Source: a virus
DNA: 31,923 nt
IMG/VR virus record: IMGVR_UViG_3300028590_000065
Coordinates: 1-31,923 of that record
Direction: 5' to 3' (one strand)
Position numbers and translations under genes: made by a program. Shown piece by piece: positions 6,033-13,370 of this stretch. Every line of letters begins with the position of its first letter. Within the stretch, counting starts at the first letter, position 1. A model generated the notes under the pieces. It made no database searches and was not told the DNA's origin. It was given only the letters and a program-made list of their open reading frames with translations.

Positions 6033-6452
6033 ATGAAAGAGCTAACAGAGTATCAGAAGAGAGATGTTGTACTCAAGAGACTAGGCTTCCCATCATACTG
6101 GTCCTACCTGATGAGTGACTTGTGGTCAACCATCAGAACCAGGGTACTAGTATTGAAGGGTACAGAGTGTAGGTGCTGTCTTAACAGGGCCAGTGAGATA
6201 CACCATACCTCTTACTCCAGAGAAGTGTTGGTCGGCATGGACCTGGAGCCACTGATACCTCTGTGTAAAAGCTGTCACTACAAGGTTGAGTTTGACAGTA
6301 GAGATAGAAAGCGTAGCTTCTGGGCAGCACAGGGAAGGCTTACCAGTATGCTACGCATCAAGATGTACACCGACCCAAAGAGTCCCATGTACAAACCGAA
6401 GCACAAGCGTAAGAAGTACAACCCAACTAGACGCAAGTATAGGAGAACCTAA
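6033..6452 (+). CDS. HNH endonuclease
   Basis: The ATG at 6033 follows GGAG with 7-base spacing; the frame is open a few codons further but from a TTG. The 139-residue protein shows a zinc-binding HNH core: CRCC at about residues 47-50, EIHHTSY with the catalytic His pair, then IPLCKSCHYKVEF. This ssDNA/dsDNA nickase fold is typical of free-standing phage homing endonucleases and of small phage HNH nucleases near packaging genes. The Lys/Arg-rich C-terminus (KHKRKKYNPTRRKYRR) would help DNA binding. Its position between two unrelated small genes, behind an odd leader, suits a mobile endonuclease. Confidence 0.88.
   Translation: MKELTEYQKRDVVLKRLGFPSYWSYLMSDLWSTIRTRVLVLKGTECRCCLNRASEIHHTSYSREVLVGMDLEPLIPLCKSCHYKVEFDSRDRKRSFWAAQGRLTSMLRIKMYTDPKSPMYKPKHKRKKYNPTRRKYRRT
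6211..6224 (+). repeat. 14-bp motif copy, 12/14
   Basis: CTTACTCCAGAGAA inside the HNH gene. It differs from consensus at positions 1 and 4. Confidence 0.5.
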
Positions 6453-6734
6453 ATGGCACACACCTGTCACGCCGCATGCTGTAACACACCAGTCAAGCCG
6501 GAGATGCTCATGTGCAGGAAGCACTGGGCTATGGTTCCTCGGAGGATACAGGGTCTGATCTGGCAGCACTACAGGGATGGACAGTGCGACGACTGGCAGA
6601 TCAGCCACGAGTACGCGGAGGCTGCAAGGGCTGCGGTCAGGGCGGTGGCTGAGAAGGAGGGGCGTAGTGAGGAAGACATAACCGAGGCGTGTCTGGTATA
6701 CGAGATGCTTGACCCTGATCGGTATGAAGAGTAA
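6453..6734 (+). CDS. Small Cys/His protein common in phages, 93 aa
   Basis: The ATG follows the previous stop directly. The N-terminus has a Cys/His cluster (HTCHAACCNTPVKPEMLMCRKHW) followed by RIQGLIWQHYRDGQ and an alanine-rich EYAEAARAAVRAV helix. I recognise this as a widespread small phage and bacterial protein of unknown role (pattern HxCHxxGCxxxVxPxxxxCxxHW). Zinc binding through the Cys/His residues is likely. It is probably an accessory protein. Confidence 0.8.
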   Translation: MAHTCHAACCNTPVKPEMLMCRKHWAMVPRRIQGLIWQHYRDGQCDDWQISHEYAEAARAAVRAVAEKEGRSEEDITEACLVYEMLDPDRYEE

Positions 6735-6742
6735 CCCCGCTC

Positions 6743-6751
6743 TGTTATAAT
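6743..6751 (+). promoter_or_regulatory. Possible extended -10 promoter
   Basis: TGTTATAAT fits the extended -10 form TGnTATAAT, and the sequence around it (CTCTGTTATAAT) recurs at 14281-14292. CCCC upstream and GGGG downstream make a weak inverted repeat across it. No good -35 is seen at 17 bases. It would drive the helicase gene at 6786. Confidence 0.45.
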
Positions 6752-6785
6752 TGGGGAGTATTAAACCTAACCAGGGAGAATAGAC

Positions 6786-9050
6786 ATGCGACACGACGAG
6801 ATTCAGATTGGCAAGACCTACAGGGCCAAGGTGAGTGATAAACTCACCACGGTAAGAGTGGACCGTATTGAGCAAGGGTTCCGTGGTAGGGGTTGGCGTT
6901 ACTACTGTACCAACCTTACCACCAAGAGACAGGTTGTGTTCCGCTCGGCACAGAAGTTCCGTGTAGAGGTACAGCCCTACGGCGGGAGTAACAACACTGG
7001 TAGGGTTGGAGTAGAGGTGAAGAAGGTTGAAGCTCCAGACCTTATCACCGTGGTGGATGACCCGTTCGCGGAGGCGAGCGAGGCTACTCTCGATGGGAAG
7101 ATCAGCGAGGAAGCAAACCCTACCGAAACATCTACAACCCCCTCCGAAGGTGGTGTGCAGTCTGTAGAAGATACGGATGTCGATATCACCGATGAATCTG
7201 AGGGTGAGCATAGCCCGGACCCTACCCAACCCTCACAGTACCAGCCATCCTCAACCCCTGTGGTGAGATCGCAGGCGAGTTCTCAGAGTTCACCGTCAAC
7301 TGGTACGAACGACACCAGCGAGAACTCTGCCGAACCAGGGAGTACGAGATCAACCGGTGGTGGCAAGTCTGGACTATCCGCAATGCTCAGAAGCAAGATC
7401 AAAAAGCCCCTCCGAGTTATACCGAATAGTGGGACTGAGCCTACAGTGGTAGCCCATGAACATGATCCCCTTTCCTCCAGAGAACATCGTCGTAGTGGAC
7501 TACCACCACACCTGATGGTGAAGGCGAGGGCTGGTACTGGTAAGACTACAACTCTGATCGGTGGCTTGGACATGGTGACTGGCGGCATCCCCAAGATCAC
7601 ACCATCAGAGCAACAGGCTCTGGTATGGGATTCTCTGGAGGAGAGTAAGGGTGCCAGGTTCATCTGCATGTGTGCATACAATACGTCTATCGCAAGGGTG
7701 TTGAAAGACAGGGTGCCTCAAGGAGTAGAGGCCAAGACTATGCACGGTCTGGGTTACCGGTCGGTACTCAAGTCGATGGGTAAACTGGAGGTGCCCGACG
7801 ATGACAGACTAGTAACATACCTGATCATGGAGGAACTAACTGGTCTGGACATTAGGGTACTCAGGGAGAAAGACCCAATCCTACCATCGGCTGCGGCAGA
7901 GTTGGTACGGCTCTGTAAGGTCACACTCAGTGACCCAACTGAGGATAATCTGGACTACCTGATCGACAGGTACGACGTGGAGGTTGGTACTCATCGTGAC
8001 AACCTGCTGGAGTTGGTGCCTGACATACTCAAGAAGTGCAAGGATCCGAAGAGTAGGGGTATGATCGACTACTCTGACATGGTCTGGTTGCCTGTCATCC
8101 TGGACCTACCAGTGTTCCGATACGACCTGCTCCTGATCGACGAGTTCCAGGACTTGGGCAGGTGCCAACACGCCCTTGCTAGGAAGATGGGTAAGCGGTT
8201 GGTCATGTGCGGTGACGACAGGCAGGCTATATATGGTTTCACTGGAGCCGATACTCAGAGCATGGCTCGCATGCTGAAGGAGTTGGATGACACCCCTGCC
8301 GGTTGTGTGGAGTTACCCCTCACCGTTACCAGACGGTGTGGCAAGGCCATCGTAGAGGAGGCTAGGCGTATCGTACCAGACTTCTCCTACTTCCCCGACA
8401 CGCACGAAGGGAAGATCAGTCACGGTAAGTACACCACTCAGCGGTCGAGTAACTACTGGGATCAGGGTGTGCGAGAGATTCCATACGAGGATACTTACTT
8501 ACCAACAACCAAGGACGGTGACATGGTGTTGTGCAGAACCAACGCACCACTGGTTAACCAGTGCTTCCGCCTTCTCAAGAAGGGTAGGCGAGCCATGATA
8601 CAAGGGAGGAGGATCGGTGATGACCTTGTCAATCTCGTCAACAGGATGGGTGCTGAGAGTGTGCCTGATTTGATTGGTAAGCTGGACGAGTGGAGGTTCG
8701 GTGAGATAACCAAGGAGCAAGCGAAGAAGATGCCTTCAGAGACCCGTATCATGGGCATCAATGACAGGGCTGACTGTGTGATGTGCTTCACCGATGGTCA
8801 GTTAACGGTGGAGGGGGTGATCCACAAGATCAAGTCCTTGTTCACAGACGACACCGTCAGTCCTGGCGTCAAGTTCAGTAGTATTCACAAGGCCAAGGGT
8901 CTTGAGTCTGAACGGGTGTACTTCCTACAACCAGAGGAGTCACCCTGCCCACACCCCTCGGCCAAGATGGCATGGCAGTTGGAACAGGAGTATAACCTCC
9001 TCTATGTTGGCGTCACCAGGGCAATCCATGAACTAACCTATGTGAGCTAA
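6786..9050 (+). CDS. SF1 UvrD/Rep-like DNA helicase with N-terminal phage domain
   Basis: This 754-residue ATP-dependent 3'-5' helicase probably acts in replication or repair. Residues 1-65 form a beta-rich domain (IGKTYRAKVSDKLTTVRVD) often seen at the front of phage proteins. Residues 75-215 are a Ser/Thr/Glu-rich disordered linker. The helicase core follows in order: Walker A ARAGTGKTTTL (about 247), TMHGLGYRSV (Ib), LLIDEFQDL (II, about 448), MCGDDRQAIYGFTGAD (III), LPLTVTRRCGK (IV), SSIHKAKGLESERVYFL (V) and NLLYVGVTRAIHELTYV (VI). All motifs look intact. It begins a unit that may be served by the -10 at 6743. Confidence 0.92.
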   Translation: MRHDEIQIGKTYRAKVSDKLTTVRVDRIEQGFRGRGWRYYCTNLTTKRQVVFRSAQKFRVEVQPYGGSNNTGRVGVEVKKVEAPDLITVVDDPFAEASEATLDGKISEEANPTETSTTPSEGGVQSVEDTDVDITDESEGEHSPDPTQPSQYQPSSTPVVRSQASSQSSPSTGTNDTSENSAEPGSTRSTGGGKSGLSAMLRSKIKKPLRVIPNSGTEPTVVAHEHDPLSSREHRRSGLPPHLMVKARAGTGKTTTLIGGLDMVTGGIPKITPSEQQALVWDSLEESKGARFICMCAYNTSIARVLKDRVPQGVEAKTMHGLGYRSVLKSMGKLEVPDDDRLVTYLIMEELTGLDIRVLREKDPILPSAAAELVRLCKVTLSDPTEDNLDYLIDRYDVEVGTHRDNLLELVPDILKKCKDPKSRGMIDYSDMVWLPVILDLPVFRYDLLLIDEFQDLGRCQHALARKMGKRLVMCGDDRQAIYGFTGADTQSMARMLKELDDTPAGCVELPLTVTRRCGKAIVEEARRIVPDFSYFPDTHEGKISHGKYTTQRSSNYWDQGVREIPYEDTYLPTTKDGDMVLCRTNAPLVNQCFRLLKKGRRAMIQGRRIGDDLVNLVNRMGAESVPDLIGKLDEWRFGEITKEQAKKMPSETRIMGINDRADCVMCFTDGQLTVEGVIHKIKSLFTDDTVSPGVKFSSIHKAKGLESERVYFLQPEESPCPHPSAKMAWQLEQEYNLLYVGVTRAIHELTYVS
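7471..7484 (+). repeat. 14-bp motif copy, perfect
   Basis: TTTCCTCCAGAGAA inside the helicase gene, in the disordered-linker to core transition, read as L-S-S-R-E. Confidence 0.8.
7631..7644 (-). repeat. 14-bp motif copy, 13/14, inverted
   Basis: TTCTCTGGAGGAGA inside the helicase gene, read as S-L-E-E. Only 147 bases separate it from the opposite-facing perfect copy at 7471-7484. The same 16-base string GATTCTCTGGAGGAGA occurs at 19635-19650. Confidence 0.65.
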
Positions 9051-9052
9051 CC

Positions 9053-9349
9053 ATGATGACAGCAGAAGACTTGATTGTGTATCTGCAGAAGCTGCCGAAG
9101 GGAACGATCATCGGCTGCGTATTCCTACAGTGTTCAGACATATGCCCACTAGAAGAACACATGCTGGAGTTCTTCGACAAGGCGAAGTACGACGAGCAAG
9201 CCAGTGAGATAAGAAGGGGGCGTGGCCCCTGGGTTGAGATACCGCAATACATAGTACGCAACGGGCAGATCATGGAGTATAGCATCCACACCTTCCCTCC
9301 AGAAGAGATACCACAGTTCGTGTCGGTACTGGTGTTCCCTGGTTACTAG
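9053..9349 (+). CDS. Small unknown protein, paralog of the gene at 5646
   Basis: The ATG lies 2 bases after the helicase stop. The 98-residue protein shares LQKLPKGTIIG, YIVRNGQIMEY and PQFVSVLVFPG with the 5646 protein, in the same order. The gene ends in TAG within TAGGAGG, which is also the SD of the next gene, and the next gene is in the same frame. Function unknown. Confidence 0.75.
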   Translation: MMTAEDLIVYLQKLPKGTIIGCVFLQCSDICPLEEHMLEFFDKAKYDEQASEIRRGRGPWVEIPQYIVRNGQIMEYSIHTFPPEEIPQFVSVLVFPGY

Positions 9350-9358
9350 GAGGCTACT

Positions 9359-9646
9359 ATGTTCCTGGTAGTGGCTGACCTTATAGACATGAGAGACCCA
9401 AACCGCATACTGTATGAGGTGTTCTTCTGGAGAGAAAGGGAATCATGGTGGAGGTTTACGTTCCATTGGCTGTATCCTCGGCCAAGCCACGTATTCGATA
9501 GCCGATACCAAGCAGAGGAGTTCATTAGCCTGTACTACACTACCTCTCCAGAGAGTTTCATAATGGGGTATGGCTGCCACCCTAGCGAGCGTATAGTGAA
9601 CCTGAGAATTGAAACGGTATTACTACCGTCTGAAAACCAAAGTTGA
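9359..9646 (+). CDS. Small aromatic unknown protein, 95 aa
   Basis: The start has a TAGGAGG SD with 6-base spacing. The product is rich in Trp, Phe and Tyr (VFFWRERESWWRFTFHWLYPRP) and has a DSRYQAEEFISLYY helix, like an enlarged version of the 4133 and 4394 proteins. It ends the operon: a small hairpin (9614-9629) and a strong one (9655-9697) follow. No family name can be given. Confidence 0.7.
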   Translation: MFLVVADLIDMRDPNRILYEVFFWRERESWWRFTFHWLYPRPSHVFDSRYQAEEFISLYYTTSPESFIMGYGCHPSERIVNLRIETVLLPSENQS

Positions 9647-9654
9647 CGTAAACC

Positions 9655-9697
9655 TTTTAGCCGCATGAATTTCTGAACAAAATTTGTGCGGCTAAAA
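9655..9697. terminator. 11-bp hairpin with A/T flanks, likely terminator
   Basis: TTTTAGCCGCA (9655-9665) pairs perfectly with TGCGGCTAAAA (9687-9697); the loop of 21 bases is A/T-rich. The GC core with a U-tract on both outer sides could stop transcription from either direction, although the T-run on the + strand (TTTT at 9699-9702) comes only after AAAA. It sits exactly between the end of one operon and a clear promoter. Confidence 0.6.
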
Positions 9698-9706
9698 ATT
9701 TTGCAG

Positions 9707-9735
9707 TTGAATCTGGTTAAACCAGTGTTTATAAT
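9707..9735 (+). promoter_or_regulatory. Sigma70-type promoter with palindromic spacer
   Basis: TTGAAT (9707-9712) and TATAAT (9730-9735) are 17 bases apart. The spacer contains CTGGTTAAACCAG (9713-9725), a palindrome that could be an operator. The predicted transcript begins near a second hairpin, ATAGGCG/CGCCTAT (9734-9740 with 9750-9756). It would drive the unit starting at 9785. Confidence 0.75.
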
Positions 9736-9784
9736 AGGCGGCAGAGTTTCGCCTATAACCCGAACGACAAGGAGATGATGAGCG

Positions 9785-10093
9785 GTGAGTTACAGATGTA
9801 GGGTGTGCGGCGTATGGGTTCCACATAATAACACGATGAGGGTACATAGGGTATACCGCAGTGTGCCGGGGCTGAAGCACAACGAAACCAGACAGGAGAT
9901 ATCTAGGGAGATACCTGTATGTAGGTTGTGTGATGAAGACCTGCAATCAGTTACCTTAGTGGAATTGTGCCGATTCAGGAGGATGCAGTTAAAGCAGGTT
10001 CAGCAAGAGGCTGTTCCTATTGAAGCGACGGACGGCAACGAGCAACGGCTGATTCGTAAGACAACGACCGTCGGACGCCCGACGGCTAAGTGA
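9785..10093 (+). CDS. Small zinc-ribbon-like protein, 102 aa
   Basis: The start is GTG at 9785 with AAGGAG 9 bases upstream; the nearby ATG codons are in a frame that stops at once. Two Cys pairs (CRVCGVW at 5-8 and VCRLCDE near 45-48) are spaced like a small zinc ribbon. The C-terminus is polar and basic (QRLIRKTTTVGRPTAK). As the first gene after a regulated promoter it could be a regulator, but this is inference. Confidence 0.7.
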   Translation: MSYRCRVCGVWVPHNNTMRVHRVYRSVPGLKHNETRQEISREIPVCRLCDEDLQSVTLVELCRFRRMQLKQVQQEAVPIEATDGNEQRLIRKTTTVGRPTAK

Positions 10094-10121
10094 ATCCCTC
10101 CAACGACAAGGAGCTATAACA

Positions 10122-11591
10122 ATGGCTACGAAAACCCCCAAGAAGACTAAGGCGTCCGGCAAACTGGTTGACCAGGCAGTAGAGCGTCCGGTTAAGTACC
10201 CGGAGGTTGCTATCGAAGAGGCGTGGGGTGCTACCCCAGTCACCGTCGAACATGCTATCTTCCTACTCGGGGCAACCTGGGATGAAGATGAGGTTAAGAA
10301 ATTCAAGGACCAGTACGGTATCAAGTGGTTAGACCCGTTGTTCAAGGACGCCGACAACAAGCCGGTGTGGTGTCTGAACAACATCAACAACAGGCCGTTC
10401 TACCAGAGCAACTTTAGTAACCTTACGCAGACCATCTTGAACAGACGGTGGGCTGGACCTAACGGCATGCACGAAGATGGTTCACCCAACGGTGACAGAG
10501 AGACCGTGAACGGCGAGCCTATCCTGATCGGCAAGACGGCACTGGTTCTCAACGGGCAGCACACCCTACCTGCCCTGATCGTGGCAGACCAGTTGCGGCA
10601 GAAGCACGCACGGTGGATGGAGTTGTGGGATGGTCAGCCCTGTGTGATAGACAAGCTGATCGTCTACGGGTTGAGCGAGACCGATAGGGTGGTCAACACG
10701 ATGGACACCTGCAAGGCGCGTTCCATCAGCGACGTGATCTTCCGCTCAGAGTACTTCCGCAACAAGAAGCCAGAGGATCGCAAGGCTGCCGCGAAGATCA
10801 CCGACATGGCTATCCGATTGTTGTGGCACCGGACCGGCAACGGAGAGCATTCGTTCTCCCCGAGACGTACACACGACGAGGTGTTGAACTTCCTGGAGAA
10901 GCACCCCAGGCTCATGCGTTGCGTCAGTCACGTCTATGATGAGAACAGTGACAACTCCATCAAAGAGTATATCAACCTGGGATTCGCCGCCGGTATGATG
11001 TATATGATGGCAGCAAGTCAGACCGGTGAGGGTGTCTACCTGGCAGCCGTCAGAGGTGGTGAGGCGAAGGAGGAGTTGATTGACTTCTCTATGTGGGACA
11101 AAGCCGTTGAATTTTGGGCCGCGTTCGGCAAGGGTGATGGCGTGTTGAACGTAGCGAGGAAGCTGCTCAAGTTGGTGTCCACTAACAGTGAGAAGCTGGC
11201 TATCCTGGTGAAGGCGTGGAGACTGTTCGCCAGTAACCAGAAGATGACCGACGGCTCTGTTAAGCCCAAGTACGACACTGACCCAGAGACCCAGATCAGT
11301 ACCATCGCTGAGTGCCCGGACCTGGGTGGCATCGACCTTGGCGATCCAAAGGACCAGGGTGACGGGGACGAGCCGCCTCCTGCTAAGGGTCAGCCAACCA
11401 AGAAGGAGATCGAGGCTGCCAAGGAACAGGAGATCAAGCGTAGAGAGGAGAACCGTGACAAGCGTAAGGCCAGGAAGGCTGAACCCAACCTTGAACCGGA
11501 TCAAGGATTTGATCTGGTACCCGAACCGGAACCCACACCTGAACCAGAGTCTAAGCCAGGTAAGAAGAAGCCCGTTCGAGTCGCCACGTAA
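10122..11591 (+). CDS. ParB-fold (ParB/Srx-like) protein, 489 aa
   Basis: An AAGGAG SD precedes the ATG. Residues about 140-152 (LVLNGQHTLPALI) match the ParB/sulfiredoxin nucleotide-binding signature DGQHR...A with Asn for Asp. The later segment VVNTMDTCKARSISDVIF matches phage ParB-like proteins, where a TxD.GK.R element precedes a helical domain. The last 110 residues are charged and low-complexity (KEQEIKRREENRDKRKARK, then Pro/Glu repeats). In phages this family includes CTP-binding, nuclease and transcription-regulator types; the exact activity is not visible. A good terminator follows. Confidence 0.7.
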   Translation: MATKTPKKTKASGKLVDQAVERPVKYPEVAIEEAWGATPVTVEHAIFLLGATWDEDEVKKFKDQYGIKWLDPLFKDADNKPVWCLNNINNRPFYQSNFSNLTQTILNRRWAGPNGMHEDGSPNGDRETVNGEPILIGKTALVLNGQHTLPALIVADQLRQKHARWMELWDGQPCVIDKLIVYGLSETDRVVNTMDTCKARSISDVIFRSEYFRNKKPEDRKAAAKITDMAIRLLWHRTGNGEHSFSPRRTHDEVLNFLEKHPRLMRCVSHVYDENSDNSIKEYINLGFAAGMMYMMAASQTGEGVYLAAVRGGEAKEELIDFSMWDKAVEFWAAFGKGDGVLNVARKLLKLVSTNSEKLAILVKAWRLFASNQKMTDGSVKPKYDTDPETQISTIAECPDLGGIDLGDPKDQGDGDEPPPAKGQPTKKEIEAAKEQEIKRREENRDKRKARKAEPNLEPDQGFDLVPEPEPTPEPESKPGKKKPVRVAT

Positions 11592-11602
11592 GAGTTGATC
11601 CC

Positions 11603-11653
11603 GCCCCACCTACCGTGCTCAACAAGGACACGGCGGGTGGGGCTTGTTGTTGT
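11603..11653 (+). terminator. Intrinsic-type terminator after the ParB-like gene
   Basis: GCCCCACC (11603-11610) pairs with GGTGGGGC (11636-11643), with an inner CCGTG/CACGG stem, followed by TTGTTGTTGT. The U-tract is interrupted by G, so stopping may be partial. It begins 11 bases after the ParB-like stop codon. Confidence 0.65.
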
Positions 11654-11671
11654 GATAGAAAGGAGGTTGAC

Positions 11672-11920
11672 GTGGCCGTGCACAGTGGCAGGCCGAAGAA
11701 GAACAACCTTCATACCAGGAGGTATCCCTGGAAGGAATGGTTTGCAACCACAGAACCCTTCACCATCTATCCAGGTCGCGACTTCAACGGTCGTGGCTAT
11801 ACGATGGCACAGCAGATACGTAACAACGCCTCTGCAAGAAGGTACGCCATGGAGGTTAGAGTGGTCGTCAACGAGGACGAGTCGGTAACCGTAACCGTAC
11901 TAGGGAAAAGGAAGCGATAG
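11672..11920 (+). CDS. Small basic protein, 82 aa, GTG start
   Basis: The GTG at 11672 follows AAAGGAGG and is preferred over upstream in-frame starts that would run through the terminator hairpin. The protein opens SGRPKKNNLHTRRYPWKEWF, continues with MAQQIRNNASARRYAMEVRV and ends GKRKR. It is strongly basic, a helix-plus-strands unit that could bind nucleic acid. I recall similar short phage proteins with the RxYPW.EWF start but no assigned function. Confidence 0.7.
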   Translation: MAVHSGRPKKNNLHTRRYPWKEWFATTEPFTIYPGRDFNGRGYTMAQQIRNNASARRYAMEVRVVVNEDESVTVTVLGKRKR

Positions 11921-11952
11921 CGCTCTCTGAAGGAGGAAGCGATAGCACTCTC
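11910..11952 (+). repeat. 18-bp tandem direct repeat, 25-bp period
   Basis: GGAAGCGATAGCGCTCTC (11910-11927) and GGAAGCGATAGCACTCTC (11935-11952) match at 17 of 18 positions. The first copy contains the stop codon of the upstream gene; the second ends before the SD of the RuvC-like gene. A recent local duplication is the simplest explanation. Confidence 0.7.
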
Positions 11953-11969
11953 AATAAGAGGAGGAAATG

Positions 11970-12449
11970 ATGCCTAAGATAGTAGGCAGATCCAAGGTAT
12001 GGATGGGTATTGATCCGGGATTAAGTGGCGGCATAGCCATGCTACACGAAGGTATCCTGACTTCGGTACCCATGCCCCAGACCGAGCGTGACTTACTAGA
12101 GGTAATCAACGCATACCCTGGTAGTCAGATAGTGGCGGTTGTCGAGTTGGTCCACGCCATGCCGCTAAACGGTAGCATCTCGGCGTTCAAGCTAGGCATG
12201 AACTATGGCTCTATCAGGATGGCGTTAGTGGCCAGTCGTGCTAGGTTTGAGACCGTGTCACCGATGAAGTGGCAGAAGGCACTGGGTCTACCGACCAAGA
12301 AGAAGACCGAGTCTAAGTCTGTGTTCAAGGGCAGGCTGAAAGCCAAGGCACAGGAGTTGTGGCCTGACGAGAGGGTGACCCTGGCTACATCAGACGCTTT
12401 GTTGCTCCTTGAGTATTGTCTTAGAGTCAACAACGGAAAGGAGGAGTGA
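11970..12449 (+). CDS. RuvC-like Holliday-junction resolvase
   Basis: ATG at 11970 is preferred to 11967 because AGGAGG is only 2 bases from the latter. The 159-residue protein has the RNase H-fold motifs: GIDPGLSGGIA (first acidic residue), VVAVVELVHAMP (second) and a late TSDALLLLEY with the paired-acid position. It should cut branched recombination or replication intermediates. Placed with UDG, RecB-like and Sak4 genes, it belongs to a recombination and repair block. Size is normal for phage RuvC-like enzymes. Confidence 0.87.
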   Translation: MPKIVGRSKVWMGIDPGLSGGIAMLHEGILTSVPMPQTERDLLEVINAYPGSQIVAVVELVHAMPLNGSISAFKLGMNYGSIRMALVASRARFETVSPMKWQKALGLPTKKKTESKSVFKGRLKAKAQELWPDERVTLATSDALLLLEYCLRVNNGKEE

Positions 12450-13097
12450 GTGCCACCCATAAACCTGACACCGTATGAGTTGCACAAGAAGAAGTGGGCC
12501 GGTGGATGCGGCTCTGATTACTGTGACAGGGCACGGAAGCTAGTGTTCGCAAGGGGTACGATACCGGCGGACCTGCTGTTCATAGGTGAGGCACCGGGCG
12601 AAAGCGAGGATGGTGCGGGCAGGCCGTTCGTGGGTCCGGCTGGTAAACTACTGGATTATATGATCTACCAGGCGATACCCCATTGCCGAGTAAAAGATCA
12701 TGACACGGGTATCGACCAAATGGTTCCAGAGATACCCTACGCCATGACCAACCTAGTCTGCTGCATACCAAAGGAGGTTGACCCCGATACAGGTAGGAGG
12801 GGTAAGGTATCCGAGCCGTGCCCCGACCAGATCGGTTGCTGCAAGGAGCGACTGTCAGAGTTCATAGACATCTGTCAGCCCAAGCTGATAGTAGCAGTAG
12901 GAGCGGTAGCCAGAGACTATATGCACCAGGGCTATAAGCACAGCGTCAAACTACCGAAGCACATCCACGTTGTTGACATCATCCACCCAGGCTCCTTGTT
13001 GAAGTCTGGAGTTAACATAGCCCAGCGTGGGTACGTCATACAGAATTGCGTGGTGGTCATCTGCAACGCAATCGAGGACCATATCTTAGGAGGGTAA
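12450..13097 (+). CDS. Uracil-DNA glycosylase, family 4/5 type with Fe-S cysteines
   Basis: The GTG start abuts the previous stop and has AAGGAGG upstream. The 215-residue enzyme has the signature GEAPGESEDGAGRPFVGPAG (motif 1, about 50-69) and a C-terminal IIHPGSLLK (motif 2). Cysteines near the N-terminus (GCGSDYCD) and in the middle (CCIPKE..., EPCPDQIGCC) are placed as in 4Fe-4S UDGs. It removes uracil from DNA. Presence of a UDG argues against uracil as this phage's normal base, unless the enzyme is restricted to host or mispaired DNA. Confidence 0.9.
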   Translation: MPPINLTPYELHKKKWAGGCGSDYCDRARKLVFARGTIPADLLFIGEAPGESEDGAGRPFVGPAGKLLDYMIYQAIPHCRVKDHDTGIDQMVPEIPYAMTNLVCCIPKEVDPDTGRRGKVSEPCPDQIGCCKERLSEFIDICQPKLIVAVGAVARDYMHQGYKHSVKLPKHIHVVDIIHPGSLLKSGVNIAQRGYVIQNCVVVICNAIEDHILGG

Positions 13098-13100
13098 CGT

Positions 13101-13370
13101 ATGCTGATACTGACGAGAGAGATTGGCCAGGCAATCGTGATCGGTGAGGGTAAAGAGAAGGTGGTGATCAGGGTTGAAGACCTGTACCGCAACGGTGTTA
13201 GCATCTCTATCGACGCACCGGAACAGGCTACCATCAGGAAGGGTGAGAGAGCCAAAGGTCAGACCGGCTGTACTATCTGTAGCGAGTTGATTACCAAGGA
13301 GAACCACGGGGTGGTGGTTAAGCTGTGTCCTATCTGCAAAGATTGTCTCAATGATATAATGGAGGCGTAA
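13101..13370 (+). CDS. csrA: CsrA-like RNA-binding regulator with C-terminal Cys motif
   Basis: Residues 1-52 read as CsrA: MLILTREIGQAIVIG, then VVIRVEDLYRNGVSISIDAP, in the order of the five-stranded dimeric CsrA fold. CsrA binds GGA in RNA, often over SD sites, and changes translation or decay. Residues about 55-89 are an extra part with CTIC and CPICKDC, a likely zinc site absent from ordinary CsrA, which is about 60 residues. The start follows TTAGGAGGG. The last base pair overlaps the next gene (TAATG). It could act on host mRNA, on phage leaders with GGAGG, or both. Confidence 0.85.
   Translation: MLILTREIGQAIVIGEGKEKVVIRVEDLYRNGVSISIDAPEQATIRKGERAKGQTGCTICSELITKENHGVVVKLCPICKDCLNDIMEA

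Noticed and set aside
6351-7229. Long minus-strand open frame of 292 codons
   Set aside because: It lies opposite two well-supported plus-strand genes and has no ribosome site or recognisable domain. The same holds for the minus-strand frame at 10746-11609.
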